From assembly GCA_016934605.1 (NCBI GenBank), contig JAFGSO010000188.1:1-9854 (forward strand): a DNA stretch of 9,854 bases, read 5' to 3'. The translations under genes and the position numbers were made by a program. The stretch is from Calditrichota bacterium. GTDB lineage: Bacteria; Calditrichota; Calditrichia; RBG-13-44-9. The notes below the pieces were generated by a model that saw nothing but the letters and a program-made list of their open reading frames with translations, had not been told where the DNA came from and ran no database searches. This document shows positions 6,874 through 9,854 of this stretch, piece by piece; the first letter of the stretch is position 1; every line of letters begins with the position of its first letter.

Positions 6874-8675
6874 AATTACGAAGAATTGAAGTTGAAAATT
6901 TCAGAGGATATTTAAAACCATTTGCAATTGATTTTGATGATTTCACTGCAATAATTGGAAAAAATGACATCGGCAAATCAACAATCCTGTCAGCCCTAAC
7001 TATTTTTCTTGAGGGCGATGGATGTAAGATCGATTCTGGCGATGGCTGTATTCATGGTGATCCATCAAATGTCCGGATTTCTTGTGATTTTGATAACCCA
7101 CCAGAATCTGTAATTATAGATACATCGTATTCTACATCATTAACTGATGAATGTTTGCTGCTTGAGAATGGGAGTATTAGATTAACAAAGATCTATGACT
7201 GTACAAAGAGTACAATAAAACCACAAGCATTCATTGACGCGGAACATCACCCTGTTTTTGGAGGTAATTCTTTACTCCCTTTAACGATCTCAGACCTAAA
7301 AAAGGAAGCCCAAAAACTTAATATAGAATTAGAAACAGGTGAAGCTACTGCAAAAGCTAAAATCCGAAAGGCAATAATTGAAAGATCAACACCTGGTAGT
7401 TTTGAAAAAACTAACATCAGAATCCCAGCCGGAAAAAATGGAGCTAATGAAATCTGGGAACAGCTACTAAATTACTTACCTCATTGTGCTCTTTTTATCT
7501 CAGATCGTTCTAGTACAGATAAAGATGATGAAGCTCAATCTCCACTTAAAATAGCTGTACAGAATGCTCTTGATGAAATACAACCTCAACTTGATGAAAT
7601 TGCCGAATTCATTGAAAACAAAGTTCAAAATGTAGCAAATCGTACTTTAGAAAAATTGAACGAAATGAATTCTAATTTAGCCTCAGAATTAAGCACATCA
7701 TTAAGAGAAAAACCAAAATGGAAAGATATTTTTAAATATACTCTTCAGAGTGATTCCGGGATTCCATTGGATAAGAGAGGATCAGGAGTAAGAAGGATGG
7801 TTTTATTAAATTTTTTCAGAGCTGAAGCTGAGCGTAAAGCCTCAGAAGGCTCTTCTCGTCCAATTCTATACGCAATTGAAGAGCCAGAGACCTCACAACA
7901 TCCTGAGCATCAAAAATTACTGATTAAAGCTTTACTTGAATTATCTGAAAACAATGACCAAGTTGTAATTACTTCTCATGCACCTGGCTTAATAGGCGAA
8001 GTACCTGCTGAATGTGTTCGATTTATAGATGAAAACTCAGGAGAAAAGAAAATAAGAAGTCTTGAGACGGAGGAACATATTTCTCTTTTTCAGTCATTAG
8101 CAGAAAAAATGGGATTATTACCGGATAACCAAATCAAAGTAATAATTTGTGTTGAAGGTGTTAATGATGTGAGATTTCTAAAACATGTTAGTAGGATTTT
8201 AAAAGGGTCTGGAGAAGATGTGCCGGATCTAAGTACAGACCACAGATTTGCTCTTCTGCCCCTTAACGGTTCAAATCTAATAGATTTTGTAAACTTGAAT
8301 CTCCTAAAACATTTTAATAGACCTGAATATCATATTTATGATCGAGATGATTTAAATACATATTCATATCAATCTGAAGATGTAAACAATCGTAATGATT
8401 GTTCGAAAGCAGTAGTCACAAAAAAGCGTTATATGGAAAGCTATATCCATCCAGAAGCTATTAAAAGAACATGTGGTTTTGAAATCGAAATTGATGATGA
8501 AACGGATTATACAGCAAGATTTGCAACCCTTTTTGGCCAGAAGAAGTCTCGTGCAAAAGCCCATCTTGCAGATATAGTTGCTGCATCTATGAGCAAAGAA
8601 GAGATTCTTGAACGTGATAATCAAAGGGAAATTATCACTTGGCTCACAGAAATTAAAGAACTTGCAGCTTTATAG
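6870..8675 (+). CDS. OLD-family ATP-dependent nuclease (AAA ATPase plus TOPRIM)
   Basis: The protein has 601 residues and a TTG start at 6870, in the overlap TTGA with hsdS. AAGGGA lies just upstream, and MKLRRIEVENFRGY is the usual OLD N-terminus. Walker A is GKNDIGKST (30-38) and an ABC-like signature is GSGVRRM (304-310). Walker B is ILYAIEEPE (332-340), with acidic residues at 337-338, and the H-loop is ITSH (367-370). A C-terminal TOPRIM domain follows, with ICVEGVNDVRFLK (Glu429, Asp433) and the acidic pair DRD at 491-493. OLD proteins hydrolyse ATP and cut or nick DNA; phage P2 Old and GajA of Gabija are relatives of similar size. No UvrD-like GajB partner is visible, so this is not shown to be Gabija. 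Its place directly behind hsdS suggests an accessory effector of the restriction locus. The gene is AT-rich like the hsdS TRDs. Confidence 0.9.
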   Translation: MKLRRIEVENFRGYLKPFAIDFDDFTAIIGKNDIGKSTILSALTIFLEGDGCKIDSGDGCIHGDPSNVRISCDFDNPPESVIIDTSYSTSLTDECLLLENGSIRLTKIYDCTKSTIKPQAFIDAEHHPVFGGNSLLPLTISDLKKEAQKLNIELETGEATAKAKIRKAIIERSTPGSFEKTNIRIPAGKNGANEIWEQLLNYLPHCALFISDRSSTDKDDEAQSPLKIAVQNALDEIQPQLDEIAEFIENKVQNVANRTLEKLNEMNSNLASELSTSLREKPKWKDIFKYTLQSDSGIPLDKRGSGVRRMVLLNFFRAEAERKASEGSSRPILYAIEEPETSQHPEHQKLLIKALLELSENNDQVVITSHAPGLIGEVPAECVRFIDENSGEKKIRSLETEEHISLFQSLAEKMGLLPDNQIKVIICVEGVNDVRFLKHVSRILKGSGEDVPDLSTDHRFALLPLNGSNLIDFVNLNLLKHFNRPEYHIYDRDDLNTYSYQSEDVNNRNDCSKAVVTKKRYMESYIHPEAIKRTCGFEIEIDDETDYTARFATLFGQKKSRAKAHLADIVAASMSKEEILERDNQREIITWLTEIKELAAL

Positions 8676-8695
8676 ATTCTGGTATAGGGGGAACG

Positions 8696-8773
8696 ATGTG
8701 TAATTTTAGCTACTTAAAAAAACACGACTACTACAACACATTTTCTTCAGCCTGCGTGGAAGGTTCCCCATGA
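8696..8773 (+). pseudogene. hsdR: Truncated N-terminus resembling HsdR (DUF4145 type)
   Basis: The frame starts at the ATG 8696-8698 with AGGGGG (8686-8691) 4 nt upstream, 20 nt after the OLD stop. It encodes 25 residues beginning MCNFSYLKKHDYYNTFSSA and ending CVEGSP, with TGA at 8771-8773. From memory of the family, the first ~22 residues resemble the start of HsdR subunits with an N-terminal DUF4145 domain (often M-NF-FLK followed by SSACVEAE). Homology is lost at about 8758-8763, where GGAAGG serves as the ribosome binding site of the next gene. It therefore looks like the stub of hsdR, the helicase-nuclease subunit needed for restriction, cut by recombination or insertion. Alternatively it is a short coupling peptide, since its stop overlaps the next ATG as ATGA. 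Confidence 0.45.
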
Positions 8774-9854
8774 CTGGAGAAGAACTCGATTTCATCCTGA
8801 AAAAAGGTGAAGGATACCGCATAGAATTCAAGGAAAGACTCAATAACTCCCTTGCAAAAGAAATGTGCGCCTTCGCCAACGGATCAGGCGGAAAAATCTT
8901 CCTCGGTGTTAAAGACAACGGCGAAATCAGAGGCTGCAAACTCGACAACGTCCTGAAATCCCAGATCCAGAATACCGCATCCAACTGTCACCCCTCCATA
9001 GAAGCGCAAATAATCGAAAAATCGGGAACAGTCATAATCACTATCCCCGAAAGCGAGAGCAAGCCGGTCCAATGCTCCGATGGATTCTTTCTCAGGCAGG
9101 GACCTAACAGCCAGAAACTCAACCGCGACCAGATAATTGCTTTTCTAGCCAAAGAAGGTCACATACACTGGGATGAACAAATATTCAGCCGCTTCGATTT
9201 CACGGTACTTTATGATCCTACCTTGATCTTTTCCTTTCTTAAAAAGACTGGAATCCAGACGACATTATCCCATAAAGATATTTTTGTGAATTTGGGATTG
9301 ATAAAGCAACGGGATGGAAGAGATTGGTTTACCAATGCGGGTTTTCTCTTTTTCGGTAAACTGCCCGAACTGGCTCCCAATTTTATGGAAATTACCTGCG
9401 CTCTATACAAGGGAACAGATAAAGTCTACATCCTCGACCGGAAAGATTTTAATGATGATCTGATCAGCAATATTGAAAATACCGTGCAATTCGTAATGAG
9501 AAACACCCGCATGAGAGCGGAAATAAAAGGTCTTCTCCGAAAGGATATCCCCGAGGTACCGGAAGTAGCTCTCAGAGAATCCATTGTCAATGCTGTTCTC
9601 CATCGGGACTACAGCATTCAGGGAGCCCGGGTCATGGTTGAAATCTATGATGACAGAATTGAAATCAGCAATCCCGGAGGGCTGCCACCGTCCATGACAC
9701 CGGAAGAGTTCGGACGGCGCAGTGTTATCCGAAACCCCAATATCGCCAATATGCTCCAGAGATTCGGCTACATAGAACGGATGGGAACGGGAATCGGACG
9801 CATTAATGAACTGTGCGATGCCAACGGGACCGCTCGACCCGCCTACGATTTCGA
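8770..9854 (+). CDS. AlbA_2 (Schlafen-like) / RecG-C-type ATPase protein, 3' end outside window
   Basis: The frame is open to the window edge (361 complete codons). The ATG at 8770 has GGAAGG 6 nt upstream. Residues ~8-120 form an AlbA_2 putative nucleic-acid-binding domain: EGYRIEFKE (14-22), then FANGSGGKIFLGVKDNGEI (35-53) and FLRQGPNSQ. Residues ~265-345 form the HATPase_c_4/RecG-C-like region: LRESIVNAVLHRDYS, DDRIEISNPGGLPP and RNPNIANMLQRFGYIERMG, with the N-box Asn and a Bergerat-type glycine loop. Such proteins are often labelled ATP-dependent DNA helicase by name only; no helicase motifs are seen here. Members commonly have ~400-550 residues and sit beside type I restriction or other defence genes, probably as regulators or effectors. 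The gene is GC-rich like hsdM and unlike the OLD gene just upstream. It begins exactly where the hsdR-like stub ends. Confidence 0.88.
   Translation, partial: MTGEELDFILKKGEGYRIEFKERLNNSLAKEMCAFANGSGGKIFLGVKDNGEIRGCKLDNVLKSQIQNTASNCHPSIEAQIIEKSGTVIITIPESESKPVQCSDGFFLRQGPNSQKLNRDQIIAFLAKEGHIHWDEQIFSRFDFTVLYDPTLIFSFLKKTGIQTTLSHKDIFVNLGLIKQRDGRDWFTNAGFLFFGKLPELAPNFMEITCALYKGTDKVYILDRKDFNDDLISNIENTVQFVMRNTRMRAEIKGLLRKDIPEVPEVALRESIVNAVLHRDYSIQGARVMVEIYDDRIEISNPGGLPPSMTPEEFGRRSVIRNPNIANMLQRFGYIERMGTGIGRINELCDANGTARPAYDF

Noticed and set aside
6870..8675. Gabija system (GajA)
   Set aside because: The protein has the right domains and size, but no GajB helicase follows; the next genes are an hsdR-like stub and an AlbA_2 protein.
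1..9854. CRISPR array or insertion sequence
   Set aside because: No regularly spaced repeats, transposase motifs or terminal inverted repeats with target duplications were seen.

Overview
The window looks like accessory DNA from a spirochaete-like bacterium. The main clue is a lipoprotein with BspA/TpLRR-type leucine-rich repeats, a family common in Treponema and relatives. Two good sigma-54-type promoter matches and the mixed base composition agree with this, but the assignment is an inference and could be wrong at genus level or above.

Layout. Positions 2-202 (+) are the C-terminal end of a membrane protein. It converges with the LRR lipoprotein gene (1639 to 323, minus strand), and a long imperfect hairpin lies between them. 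From 1640 to 2549 there is a gene-poor, AT-rich stretch. It holds two palindromes, a tRNA T-arm-like hairpin, two sigma-54-like promoters about 435 bp apart and the remains of a small TraR/DksA-type zinc-finger gene with a broken frame. Next come a membrane-anchored transglutaminase-like protein (2550-3113) and a protein that joins an HNH nuclease domain to a C-terminal WYL domain (3199-4116).

The right half is a tightly packed defence operon: hsdM (4262-5716), hsdS (5713-6873) and an OLD-family ATPase/TOPRIM nuclease (6870-8675). Adjacent genes overlap by 4 nt. Twenty bases after the OLD gene a new reading frame starts with its own ribosome binding site and resembles the first ~22 residues of a DUF4145-type HsdR. 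It ends after 25 codons, exactly where an AlbA_2/RecG-C-like ATPase gene begins (8770, running off the window). No intact hsdR is present.

How the parts may work together. HsdM and HsdS should form the modification and specificity core of a type I restriction-modification system. The OLD nuclease could be an added antiphage effector. The HNH-WYL protein could be a sensor, regulator or second effector. Base composition changes sharply: hsdM and the AlbA_2 gene are GC-richer, while hsdS (apart from its conserved middle) and the OLD gene are AT-rich. This suggests that an hsdS-OLD-hsdR-start cassette was exchanged into an older locus, leaving the hsdR stub at the right-hand junction. An 8-C tract in the middle of hsdS is a possible phase-variation site.
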